Below, in pieces: positions 46,740 to 55,483 of a stretch of DNA of 64,000 nt. The notes beneath the pieces are model-generated. The model searched no databases, was not told where the DNA came from, and saw nothing but the letters and a program-made list of their open reading frames with translations. Both the position numbers and the translations under genes were made by a program. Each line of letters starts with the position of its first letter. Position 1 is the stretch's first letter. This DNA comes from DATCJA01 sp963814955 (GTDB taxonomy: Bacteria > Acidobacteriota > Vicinamibacteria > Vicinamibacterales > UBA2999): the NCBI GenBank assembly GCA_963814955.1, contig CAWFEX010000015.1, forward strand, positions 248,001 to 312,000. The letters run 5' to 3'.

Positions 46740-47570
46740 TCACGGCACAATGGCGATCGCCCGCAGGGGCGCACCACTGCCCCCGCCAATCTTCATTGGC
46801 AGCGCGACGACGAACGCGCCTCGAAGCGGCAAGCGTTCGAGCGCCGTCAGGTTCTCAAAAGCGGGGATATTGCGCTCGAACAATGTGCGGTGCACTTCGT
46901 ACAACGTCGACTGACCGTAGTCGATGCTTGCCGTATCAATCCCGACGGCCTTCACGGATCGGTTCGCGACGAGCCAGCGCGCAGCGTCGGGATGGATGCC
47001 CGGGAAATGCAGATTGCGCACGGCTTCGGCGCCGCGTTCGGCTGTACCAAGATAGGCCGCCGCGTCGGGCCACTTCCGTGAAAAACCAGTGCGAATCAGC
47101 AAAATGGCGTCTTCAGGAATCGCTCCCTCGTCGCGCTCGGCGCGCTGCAGATCGTCGACCGTGACCAGATAGTCGCGATTGGCATCAGCCTGTGCGACCA
47201 CGTCCACAATCACCGCCGGGCCGAGAAAGCGTTCGAGCGGAATCTCAGACACCGCCTGACCGCCCTGTGAAAAGTGCAATGGCGCGTCCAGGTGCGTACC
47301 GCCATGTTCTGCTGTGAAGAAGTTGTTCGATGCGTAGTAGTAACCCTGCGGGGTCACGCCATCGGCGGTCTTCTCGAGACGAAACCGATCGGACGTCGGC
47401 CAGAAAATCGTCGTCTCGTCGTACGGGTGCGAGAGATCGACGAGCTCCTCGCTGGGAAATGAGCGCAATGCAGGCGAGGGCGGGGCTGGCGAAGAACAGC
47501 CCGACGCGAAGGCGGCGGCCAATACGACCGCGCAAATTTGAATAATTCTGTTACCAAACCGCGCCATCAT
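46740..47570 (-). CDS. Cyclase-family (kynurenine formamidase-like) hydrolase, lipoprotein
   Basis: The protein has 276 residues. The lipobox is 'FASGCSS'. 'LVDLSHPYDETTIFWP' and the metal-binding motif 'HGGTHLDAPLHF' are the cyclase/formamidase signature. Further ligands are in 'HPDAARWL' and 'GIDTASIDYG'. The family hydrolyses amides such as N-formylkynurenine or closes rings; the substrate here is unknown, and an exported form would act in the periplasm. Its ATG overlaps the stop of a possible 55-codon gene. Confidence 0.88.
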   Translation of the reverse strand: MMARFGNRIIQICAVVLAAAFASGCSSPAPPSPALRSFPSEELVDLSHPYDETTIFWPTSDRFRLEKTADGVTPQGYYYASNNFFTAEHGGTHLDAPLHFSQGGQAVSEIPLERFLGPAVIVDVVAQADANRDYLVTVDDLQRAERDEGAIPEDAILLIRTGFSRKWPDAAAYLGTAERGAEAVRNLHFPGIHPDAARWLVANRSVKAVGIDTASIDYGQSTLYEVHRTLFERNIPAFENLTALERLPLRGAFVVALPMKIGGGSGAPLRAIAIVP

Positions 47571-47734
47571 CGCCTCGTCCGGCGGGCGGCGGCTATCGCG
47601 GCAAGCGACGCACCGGCCACGACGCCGCAGATGAGCATCCCAACCGTGTCAATCAGCCTGAGACCCTGAGAAAATACCGCAATGCCGGCCACCGCGATGG
47701 TGAGCACGAGCAGCGGCACCGTACGCGCAGTCAC
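47567..47734 (-). CDS. Possible 55-residue two-helix membrane protein
   Basis: The frame from GTG 47734 to the TGA at 47567-47569 overlaps the cyclase start (ATGATG). It encodes two hydrophobic segments, 'VPLLVLTIAVAGIAVF' and 'VGMLICGVVAGASLAAIAAA', and a basic end 'RRTRR' that would stay in the cytoplasm. No good ribosome-binding site is seen. The membrane pattern and the overlap support it; the family is not recognised. Confidence 0.4.
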   Translation of the reverse strand: MTARTVPLLVLTIAVAGIAVFSQGLRLIDTVGMLICGVVAGASLAAIAAARRTRR

Positions 47735-47794
47735 TGTAAGAGCAGAACGGCCGTTAGTGTACGTCTTCGACCCGCGTTTGGCGCAACCGCCACA

Positions 47795-48568
47795 TCAGGA
47801 CTCGGAAAACCGTACGGGACGAAACGCCCGGAGTGTGAATCCACTGACCATGAGTTGCGCCACCAGCGCGACCATCAGCGCCAACGCGATCCCGACGCGA
47901 TTGAGCGTCATTGCCAGGACGAAGCAAAACGAACCAAACCCGATAATCGACCTCAGGAAGGCGTTGACGAACGCGACCGTCGCCCCCGGGCCGCGCTGAG
48001 CGTGCGTAAATGCCGTAATGATCGTCGTCAGCACGGGAAATGCGTTGAGCAGGCCGCTGAGCCTCGGACCGAGTCGGTCGGCGACCGCCGTGAGCACCAG
48101 CACCAGCGTTGCGGTGGCAAGAAGCCGCAACACGAGATCTCCGCGTGGACTCGCGACGGGAGATGCGGGCACTTCCACCGCAGGCAGCATGCGGCGGCCG
48201 ATTACTGTCGCGACAAACAGGCCGACCAGGCTTGTCACGAGCGCAGGCTGCAACGAATAGAGGACAGCGGACGTGGCGGCAAACGCCACCCATCCGGCCA
48301 GAAGCGACCCGTACCATCGCATTCGTACGGAGGTACGCGCGTAGACAACAGTAAACGCAACGGTTCCAATCAAGCCTGCGAGCGTCGCGTGCGCAGCTTC
48401 GGCGCCAAATGCGGCCCCCTGCTCGACGGCGATAAAAATCAGTACCGGGCCTGCGACGACAGGCATGCCCGAGAGCCACCCGCCGATCGCAGGTCCCCAC
48501 CTCCGAACGGCGAGAGTGACACCGGCGACCAGGCCCGGTGCAACGAGGAGCTTCAGAATCAGCAGCAT
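47795..48568 (-). CDS. Membrane protein with internal duplication
   Basis: The protein has 257 residues from 'MLLILKLLVAPGLVAGVTL'. The two halves look alike: 'RWGPAIGGWLSGMPVVAGPV' in the first and 'RLGPRLSGLLNAFPVLTTII' in the second, each followed by a Gln-Gly or Gln-Arg-Gly turn. About eight helices are predicted. The pattern resembles GlpM-like small membrane proteins joined in tandem. The function is unknown. The start overlaps the end of the VanZ gene by about 10 bases. Confidence 0.7.
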   Translation of the reverse strand: MLLILKLLVAPGLVAGVTLAVRRWGPAIGGWLSGMPVVAGPVLIFIAVEQGAAFGAEAAHATLAGLIGTVAFTVVYARTSVRMRWYGSLLAGWVAFAATSAVLYSLQPALVTSLVGLFVATVIGRRMLPAVEVPASPVASPRGDLVLRLLATATLVLVLTAVADRLGPRLSGLLNAFPVLTTIITAFTHAQRGPGATVAFVNAFLRSIIGFGSFCFVLAMTLNRVGIALALMVALVAQLMVSGFTLRAFRPVRFSES

Positions 48569-49614
48569 GTGGAATGGGGAGGGTCGACGGCCACACGGTT
48601 CGTCGGCCACACGTACAACGGGTACGGGTAGGCGTCACTGGCCTGCGGGCTCGAGTTCCGGCCGCCTCGCTCGGCCGCATCCGCGCGCTGCGCGCTGGGC
48701 CATCGATGCCCGGTGCGATCCGCGTAGGTCGGATTGTCAAGAACGGGGGCGTAGAACTTCTCCAGAATGAGGTTTTCCCTCCATGCGGTGGAAACATCGC
48801 CTGCGGTCCACGCGTCATTGCGGCGAGCGACATGCCACAGCCCTTCGGTCAGATACTGATCTTCGCGCCACAATCGCCGTTGCACGAGCGGCGGCGCATT
48901 GCGCCATCGCTCGGCGCGCTCGTGCGACATGCGCGCAAGCGCCTCGGCGCTGTAGCGAGATCGAAACGAGCCGACCTCAGAATCGCTAACATCGTAACCA
49001 ACGTGCACGGTGAGGAAGAATGCCGTAAATACAGCGACGCCCGCGAGCGACCACGCCCCGACTGACATTCGCGAGTGCGGTCGCAGTCGTGTCGTGAAAC
49101 GTTCGGGCGGATCGACACTGACTGCAAACAGGAGACCGCAGACGCTGGCGACAGCGTTGAGAACGATGTCGCGCGCCTCGCCGGCACGGATCGGAATGAA
49201 CCACTGAAACCACTCGTCGAAGACACCGGCGATCGTTCCAGCCAACACCGGCAGCACGAACGCCGACGAGTCGCTCACCGGACGCCACGCGCGATAGAAC
49301 AAGAACCCGAGCACTCCGTATTCGACGAAGTGAAACCTCTCGGTCACGCTCAGCGCGTTGACGACCACGTACCCCGCTCCAATGACGAGGGCGAGCGCCA
49401 GCAGCGCGTATCGCGGCAGGAAGCTACTTCGAATGCGCGCGGCCGCATACAGCAGCGCGAGGCACGTCGGCACAACCGTTGCGCCAATCGCAATGCGCTG
49501 GAACTGCTCCGGCCAGTCGGAACTGAGAACGAAGAACAGCTGCTGAACGAACGGTGCGGAAAGAATCACTGCCGCCGCGGCGACCGCAGCGAGAACGAGC
49601 CGCTGGCGGACCAT
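48559..49614 (-). CDS. VanZ-family membrane protein
   Basis: The protein has 351 residues. The N-terminal 190 contain five or six helices and the VanZ pattern 'HFVEYGVLGFLFYRAW' then 'VFDEWFQWFIPIRAGEARDI'. A single helix follows, and then a soluble C-terminal part of about 130 residues with 'RMSHERAERWRNAPPLVQRR', which is not part of classical VanZ. VanZ proteins are linked to low-level teicoplanin resistance in enterococci but are mostly uncharacterised. It heads a minus-strand series down to the macrodomain gene. Confidence 0.8.
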   Translation of the reverse strand: MVRQRLVLAAVAAAAVILSAPFVQQLFFVLSSDWPEQFQRIAIGATVVPTCLALLYAAARIRSSFLPRYALLALALVIGAGYVVVNALSVTERFHFVEYGVLGFLFYRAWRPVSDSSAFVLPVLAGTIAGVFDEWFQWFIPIRAGEARDIVLNAVASVCGLLFAVSVDPPERFTTRLRPHSRMSVGAWSLAGVAVFTAFFLTVHVGYDVSDSEVGSFRSRYSAEALARMSHERAERWRNAPPLVQRRLWREDQYLTEGLWHVARRNDAWTAGDVSTAWRENLILEKFYAPVLDNPTYADRTGHRWPSAQRADAAERGGRNSSPQASDAYPYPLYVWPTNRVAVDPPHSTCC

Positions 49615-49659
49615 TGAAGGTCGGATTCTACCAGTCCGGCGAAGCCCAGTACCAGGCTC

Positions 49660-50015
49660 CTACGCGAGTTGCCAGAGCAGGTATGCGGCGAGTCCGGAAC
49701 CTGCGAGCGCAGCCCCGTAGGAGAGGACCGCAACCATTTCGTTCAGGTGCTTGATCTGCAGCCCGTCATACAGCGTGTGCCGGAAACGATGTGCCCAATG
49801 AAACAGCGAGAGCGTGCAGAGCGAGAACATCACGATCGCGGTCAACGGGATGTGCCAGCAGCGCTGCGGAGCTGATCGTAGCCAGGGGGATTCAGCCATC
49901 CCAGGGGAAACGCAACGCCAAACAGCAACGCGAGAGCGGGCATCAGCATGGCCGATACCACGCCACCGGCGCTGAAGAGCATCCAGAGCAGGGGTTCGGG
50001 GTGTCGCTTGATCAT
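49660..50015 (-). CDS. frdD: Fumarate reductase membrane subunit D (two frameshifts)
   Basis: The start 'MIKRHPEPLLWMLFSAGG' and the end 'LFHWAHRFRHTLYDGLQ' are in different frames. Two extra bases at 49850-49868 explain it: removed, the join reads 'LLAHPLTAIVMF' and the protein has 117 residues, the FrdD norm. Three helices carry it in the membrane beside FrdC, where they hold the quinone site. Its ATG overlaps the frdC stop (ATGA). Confidence 0.87.
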
Positions 50016-50431
50016 CGTGGGCTCCGGAGCAGCCAGAAAATGACCACTGACGCCACCGCCCAGGCAGCGTAATGCGCTCCCAGCAGCAGCGATCCTGGCA
50101 AGCGGCGATGCCCGACGTGCACGACCATCGCCTGCGGGGCCGCCTGGAAGAATGTCACCGCATGGAAAACCAGAAATGCGACGTTCACCAGATTCAGCGC
50201 CACGATCAGCGGAGTAGCCGACCATGCGAGAAAGGCCTGGTACGCGGCCTGCCCTTGCAACACGGCCCGCAGCAGCAGCAACAGGTAGGCTGTAAACCAC
50301 GCCACGAACATGCAGCTGCCTTCGCGCAGGATGAACACCAGATACGCCGGCTTCTCGATCCACCAGTACGTCGATATGTGCGGCCGAAGCCAACGCGGGT
50401 GATACGCGGTTTGAGCGTGATTCTCAGACAT
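50012..50431 (-). CDS. frdC: Fumarate reductase membrane subunit C
   Basis: The protein has 139 residues from 'MSENHAQTAYHPRW'. 'WWIEKPAYLVFILREGSCMF' and 'VNVAFLVFHAVTFFQAAPQA' match E. coli-type FrdC, with three helices. It anchors the FrdAB head with FrdD. Its start overlaps the frdB stop as TGATG. The intact frame is a useful contrast to its frameshifted neighbours. Confidence 0.9.
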   Translation of the reverse strand: MSENHAQTAYHPRWLRPHISTYWWIEKPAYLVFILREGSCMFVAWFTAYLLLLLRAVLQGQAAYQAFLAWSATPLIVALNLVNVAFLVFHAVTFFQAAPQAMVVHVGHRRLPGSLLLGAHYAAWAVASVVIFWLLRSPR

Positions 50432-51172
50432 CAGGCGCCTCGCGGCAGAAAGAATGACTTCATCGAATCGACGGCCGCCGTGAGCTTGTACCGCTGGATT
50501 GCACCGGCGGGATCGACATGCTTCGGGCAGACCTTGGTGCACTCGCCGACGAACGTGCAGCCCCAGATCCCTTCGTGTTCGGACAACACCTCCATACGCG
50601 CCGACGCGCCCTCGTCGCGGTTGTCGAGGTTGTACCTTTGCGCAAGCGCGATGGCCGCCGGCCCGATGAACTTCGGATCGAGGCCGTAGATCGGACATGC
50701 GGCATAACAGAGCATGCAGTTGATGCACATGCTGAACTGCTTGTACTCGTCCAGCTCGTCGGGCGTCTGCAGGTATTCGCCCTCCGACAACGGCTTTTCC
50801 GCCTCGACGGACGATCCAGGGTTTCACCTGCACCAGCTTGCGCATGAAATCGCCGATGTCCACGATGAGGTCGCGAATCACCGGAAAGTTGCGCAGCGGC
50901 TCGACGCGAACAGGCCCGGGTGCGTAGTCGTTCAGGAATGTCGCGCACGTGAGCTTCGGCTCGCCGTTCACCGTCATGCCGCAGCTGCCGCAGATCCCCA
51001 TGCGACACGACCAGCGGTACGCGAGCGTGCCGTCGATCTGGTCCTTGACGTAGTTGAGGCCGTCGAGTACCGCCCACTCCTTGTGACAGGGCACCTCGTA
51101 CTCGTCGAACGTCGCCTCAGACTCCTGTTCGGGACGATACCGCGCTATCTGCAACAAGATGCGGTCTCGCAT
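50431..51172 (-). CDS. frdB: Fumarate reductase iron-sulfur subunit (frameshifted)
   Basis: The [2Fe-2S] Cys 'CRMGICGSC' and a later Cys in 'LTCATF' are in the N-terminal frame. One extra G near 50802-50806 breaks it after 'VKPWIVRR'. The C-terminal frame holds 'CINCMLCYAACP' and 'CTFVGECTKVCP' for the [4Fe-4S] and [3Fe-4S] centres. Repaired length is 246, the family norm. The ATG at 51172 overlaps the true end of frdA. Confidence 0.9.
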
Positions 51173-52919
51173 GTGATGCGCCCTCCCCATAAACGCGCTC
51201 GCCAGGCGGCCAGCGGGTGATCGTCACCGGCATGTAGTCGACGCGACACGAGCCATCCGCGGTTGGGCGACACGAGCGAATGCGCGAGAAACCGCTCGTC
51301 GTCGCGCTTCGGAAAATCGATGCGCTGGTGCGCGCCCCGGGACTCCTCGCGGCGCACCGCCGCGCTCACAATGGCCTGCGCGACGTCCAGCATGAAGGAC
51401 AGCTCCAGCGCCGCAACGCGCTCGGTATTGAACGTCCGGCTGTGGTCTTCGATGACGAGATCGGCGCTTCGCTCCCGCAGCCGCGACATTTCGTCCACGC
51501 CCTGGCGCAGAGACGTACCCGTGCGATAGATGCCGGCGCTCTGCTCCAGCGTTTTCTGCATCTCCTCGCGGATGGTGGCCATTCGCTCGTGACCATGGCG
51601 TGTCGAACAAATCGTGCTCGAGGCGGCGGTGTTCATCCGTCTTCTGCGCGATGACATGCGGATTGATCTCGGGCCCGTGCGATGCGTACTCGGCCGCCGC
51701 CCGTCCGGCGCTCGCGCCGAACACCAGACATTCGGGCAGCGAATTCGACCCGAGACGGTTGGCGCCGTTGATGCTGACGCAGGCGACCTCGCCCGCGGCA
51801 TATAGCCCCGGCAACGGGGTGGCACCGTCGATGTCGGTGTGCACGCCGCCCATCATGTAGTGGACGACGGGCCGTACGGGGATCAGCTCGCGCACAGGAT
51901 CGAGGTTCTGGTACTTGGTACACAGCTCGCGCACGAACGGTATCTTGGCGTTGATCTTCTTCTCGCCGAGATGCCGTAGATCCAGATGGACCACAGGTCC
52001 GTACGGCGTGTCGATCGGTACGGCCCTTCTCCAATTCCTTGACGAACGCCTGCGACAATCGATCGCGGGGGCCGAGCTCCATCGTCCGAAGAACCGGGTA
52101 AGGGTGCGGCGTCCCAAGTGCGTAGTCCTGGAGGTACCGATAGCCGTCTTTGTTGATGAGGTATCCGCCTTCGGCGCGTGCGGCTTCGGTAATCAGAATG
52201 CCCGTGAACGGCAGGCCGGTCGGATGGTACTGGACGAACTCCATGTCCTTGAGGGGAGCACCGGCGCGGTAGGCGAGCGCCATTCCATCGCCTGTCTTGA
52301 TCGCGGCGTTGGTTGTAAAAGGAAATACTTTTCCGCAGCCACCGGTGCAGAGAATGACCGCCTTCGAGGTGATGGCTTCGATTCGGCCCGACTTGAGATC
52401 GATCGCGATTACGCCCTGCACTCGACCGTCGTCTACGAGCAGGCGTGAGACGAACCACTCATCGTACCGGGTGACGCTGGTGTACTTCAGGGAGGTCTGA
52501 AACAGCGTGTGCAGCATGTGGAACCCGGTCTTGTCGGCCGCAAACCACGTGCGCATTTTCTTCATGCCCCCGAACGCACGCACGGCAACCTTGCCGTTGG
52601 GCTCACGGCTCCACGGGCAGCCCCAATGCTCCAATCGCAGCAGCTCCTGCGATGCTTCGTTGACGAACGCCTCGACGGCGTCCTGATCGCACAGCCAGTC
52701 GCCGCCAGATATCGTGTCGTAGATGTGCTCTTCGACGCTGTCGTCTGCCGCGATGACTCCCGCGGCGCCACCCTCGGCGGAGACCGTATGACTCCGCATC
52801 GGGTAGACCTTCGACACCACCGCAATCGTCAACCGGGGATTGGTCTCTGCAATGGCTATCGCCGCCCGCAGCCCGGCACCGCCGCCGCCAACCAGCACCA
52901 CGTCGTATGAAGGGGTCAC
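51117..52919 (-). CDS. frdA: Fumarate reductase flavoprotein subunit (three frameshifts)
   Basis: 'YDVVLVGGGGAGLRAAIAIA' is the FAD fold, 'MRSHTVSAEGGAAG' holds the His that links FAD covalently, and 'FVQYHPTGLPFTGILITEAA' and 'GGVHTDIDGATPLPGLYAAG' carry active-site residues. Extra bases at about 52020-52028, 51580-51605 and 51265-51272 split it. Repaired it has 599 residues and ends 'RWPPGERVYGEGASHAR' plus a short tail. With E. coli-type FrdC and FrdD it should be a quinol:fumarate reductase, though reverse use as succinate dehydrogenase is possible. Confidence 0.92.
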
Positions 52920-53002
52920 GCGTCGATCTCCTCTGCAACCCTTGCTCGCTCGCTCCCTGTGCCGAGGCGATCGTTCAACCCGCGGCGGGTCGCGCGCAAC
53001 GG

Positions 53003-53227
53003 CTATTCGGCGGACAAGATCTCATCCACGAGCACTCTTCCGTCGTGGTGGACGATCCTCCGGCTCACACAGCCGTCGTGGTATTCATGCTGGATGCTCT
53101 GGCATCCGCATTCGTAGATGATTTCCTGAGTCACGACGCACTCGTCGTCGTGGTCTTCGAACTCCTCGCCGTCGACGAGGCGCCCGCAGGGGGCCTTCTG
53201 ACCTTTGAAGCTGCCGTTCGCGTTCAC
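53003..53227 (-). CDS. Small Cys/His-rich conserved-looking protein
   Basis: The 74-residue product starts at GTG 53227 with GGGGAGG 5 bases upstream. It is acidic in the middle ('GEEFEDHDDECVV') and has 'IIYECGCQSIQHEYHDGCVS' followed by 'HHDGRVLVDEILSAE'. Three Cys and several His could bind a metal. I do not recognise a named family. It lies 83 bases upstream of frdA on the same strand and may be co-transcribed. 53228-53464 shows nothing else I can name. Confidence 0.65.
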   Translation of the reverse strand: MNANGSFKGQKAPCGRLVDGEEFEDHDDECVVTQEIIYECGCQSIQHEYHDGCVSRRIVHHDGRVLVDEILSAE

Positions 53228-53464
53228 GCCGCCTCCCCTCTCATTGCCGCGTTACCTTGGGGACGCCGCCGCCGATACGCCAAACGAATCCGCAACCTCC
53301 GGGGACTATGTGGTTTTGAGGCGTGGGGTCTGGAGCGTCCCGGTCGCTCCGAACGGGCAAAGTCTAAGCCCGTCTAGGCCGGATCGTGCAAGATTTTTTT
53401 GAGCGGGTGAAATCGGGCCGGGCCGCGCGCGCGACGGCAGAGATGGCGGTGCCGCCGCCGAGCG

Positions 53465-54427
53465 TCAGAGCGTGTTGTAAACGATAGTCACGAACATGTC
53501 GGGCTGCATGAAGCCTTTGCCCCACGTCGCGTCGAGATCAGCGGTTGGTTTGGCCGCGACCACTTCTTTCTCGGTGCGTCCGGCACTTTTGAGCTTCTGC
53601 ACTCTATCCCGCACCGTCGCCAGGACGTCGCGATACTTGATGAGCGCCGCCCTGTCGCCAAGCGGTCCGTGCCCGGGGACGATTCGCGTCGCGCCGCTGG
53701 ACATCTTGAGGGCTCGATCTGCCGCCGCGATCATGCCGTTGATCCTGCCGCCCGTACTGGCATCGATGAAGGGGTACGCGCCGTTGAAGAACGTATCGCC
53801 AAGATGCAGCACGTTGCCGCGCGTGAAATGGATGTAGATGTCGGTGTCGGTGTGCGCCGGCTGAATGTATCCGAGGTCGATCTGTTCGCCGTTCGCTTTG
53901 AGCGCGTGGGTCTGCGCGAACGTCTGCGTCGGCATGGCGCCCGGGGGCGCCGGATTGAAGTGCATTCCGAGCAGGTCGTGCGGTTCGGACAGGCGCTTCC
54001 TCGTGTTTTCGTGAGCGAGCACCTGCGCCCCGGCCTTGCGGAAGCTCTCGTTGTTGTCCGCGTGATCGAAGTGCCAGTGCGTATCGATCGCCCAGGCGAT
54101 CGGCGTGCTGCCGAGAGCGTCGAGCCGCTGTTTCAGCGGATTGAACGCACCCTGGATGAAGGTATCCACAACAACCTTACCGTCCGGACCGTTGAGCACG
54201 ACGACATTGCCGCCCGGGCCTGAGAGCATCGTCAGGGTATCTGTGAGCTTGGTGACCTCGATGGGCACGGCGGCCATCTGCGCGCGCATGGCCGCGAGCG
54301 GGTCGGCCGGCGCCGCCGCCTGCTGCACGAGTGCGTACGCACGCGCGACGGACGGCGGTAAGAGGTGCGCTATGACTCCGCCACCGCCAACGACCGTCGC
54401 GATCTTCAGAAGCTCTCGCCGGTTCAT
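53465..54427 (-). CDS. Exported metallo-beta-lactamase-fold hydrolase
   Basis: The product has 320 residues from 'MNRRELLKIATVVGGGG', a Tat-type signal; GGGAGGTGG precedes the ATG. The motif 'THWHFDHAD' is the HxHxDH metal site, 'VLHLGDTFF' and 'IVPGHGPLGD' hold later ligands. It resembles the quinoprotein-relay/SoxH-like exported MBL group. The open frame upstream of 54427 is spurious. The substrate is unknown. Confidence 0.88.
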   Translation of the reverse strand: MNRRELLKIATVVGGGGVIAHLLPPSVARAYALVQQAAAPADPLAAMRAQMAAVPIEVTKLTDTLTMLSGPGGNVVVLNGPDGKVVVDTFIQGAFNPLKQRLDALGSTPIAWAIDTHWHFDHADNNESFRKAGAQVLAHENTRKRLSEPHDLLGMHFNPAPPGAMPTQTFAQTHALKANGEQIDLGYIQPAHTDTDIYIHFTRGNVLHLGDTFFNGAYPFIDASTGGRINGMIAAADRALKMSSGATRIVPGHGPLGDRAALIKYRDVLATVRDRVQKLKSAGRTEKEVVAAKPTADLDATWGKGFMQPDMFVTIVYNTL

Positions 54428-54489
54428 TCGTCTGGCCACCTCCCAAAAGCCGGGCGCCTTCACTCGCCCGGCCCCACGCCGCAACTGCG

Positions 54490-54768
54490 CTACTTCAAGT
54501 GCTTGCTCACAAGCTTGGTCATCTCGAACATGTTGACGGTCGATTTCCCACCGAACACCGCCTTCAAGGTGTCGTCGGCCTTGATCATCCGCTTGTTCTT
54601 TGCATCCTGGAGCTTGTTCTTCTTGATGTACGCCCACAGCCGCTTCGTCACTTCGGTCCTCGGAATCGGCTTTGCACCGATAACTTCCGACAGCGCTGGA
54701 CTCGGCGTCATCGGCTTCATGAAAGCCGGATTCGGCTTTCGGGCGGACTTGGTCGCGCGTTTAGCCAT
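54490..54768 (-). CDS. SWIB/MDM2-domain protein
   Basis: The 92-residue product starts at 54768. A Lys-rich lead 'MAKRATKSARKPNPAFMKP' precedes the SWIB fold: 'ALSEVIGAKPIPRTEVTKRL', 'WAYIKKNKLQDAKNKRMI', 'DDTLKAVFGGKSTVNMFEMT'. SWIB domains are best known from eukaryotic chromatin remodelling and from chlamydial topoisomerase; stand-alone bacterial copies are thought to bind DNA or chromatin-like proteins. ATG choice rests on the family-like start. Confidence 0.9.
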   Translation of the reverse strand: MAKRATKSARKPNPAFMKPMTPSPALSEVIGAKPIPRTEVTKRLWAYIKKNKLQDAKNKRMIKADDTLKAVFGGKSTVNMFEMTKLVSKHLK

Positions 54769-54864
54769 GTATGTCCTTTCGAGGCAAGAAGGAAACTGCC
54801 GGTCCACATAGTAACGCCGAATGGCGATTTCCGGGCATTTGTGCGAGAGCACAGACGACGCGCG

Positions 54865-55473
54865 TTAAAAACGTACGCCGGCGCCCGTCGCAAAACGGAA
54901 TTCGTGGACGAAGAAAGCACGCTCTCGGATCGATCGATCGGCGTCGAACACCGGACCCGGATACTTGAGGAGGCGGTCACCGAAATCCACGCGAACGAAC
55001 GTCCTCGGCGTTGTGATGATATCGACACCGCCACCGACATCGATGGCCGGCAGCGTACGTCCCGACGCGAGAGTGCAAGCCAGCGGCGGCGGAAAGATGA
55101 GGATGCAGGCAAAAGGCTCCGGCGCCTGCTGCACCGTGACGAAGCCCGGCCGCACACGAGCGAACGGCCTGATTCGATCGAACGTCACACCGGCGGTCAC
55201 GCCAAAAAGTCCTTCCAGGCGGCCGCGGCTGAAGGGGCGTTCGCCAGGGAAATCGCGCGGAAACACATTCATTTCGGCTTCCACGCCGAGAACGGGATGC
55301 GGATGCCACGACACGCGGCCGCCGAACCCGGTGTCGGCGGCATCAAACTGCCCTGACAACGCCGACGCCACCTGAACGCCCAGCTCGATCCGTCCCGATT
55401 GCGACTGCGCCTGAGCATGGTCCGCGCACATGAGACCACACGCCAGCGTCCACACGGCGCACCACTTCGACAC
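54865..55473 (-). CDS. Outer-membrane beta-barrel protein
   Basis: The protein has 202 residues with a signal peptide ending 'DHAQAQ'. Alternating strands ('RIELGVQVASALSGQF', 'GGRVSWHPHPVLGVEAEMNV', 'RPFARVRPGFVTVQ') and a C-terminal Phe ('FATGAGVRF') indicate a small eight-strand barrel. Two Cys in 'FACILIFPPPLACTL' may form a loop disulfide. The function is unknown. It is 10 bases after the aminotransferase gene. Confidence 0.75.
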   Translation of the reverse strand: MSKWCAVWTLACGLMCADHAQAQSQSGRIELGVQVASALSGQFDAADTGFGGRVSWHPHPVLGVEAEMNVFPRDFPGERPFSRGRLEGLFGVTAGVTFDRIRPFARVRPGFVTVQQAPEPFACILIFPPPLACTLASGRTLPAIDVGGGVDIITTPRTFVRVDFGDRLLKYPGPVFDADRSIRERAFFVHEFRFATGAGVRF

Positions 55474-55483
55474 GCGAACGATC

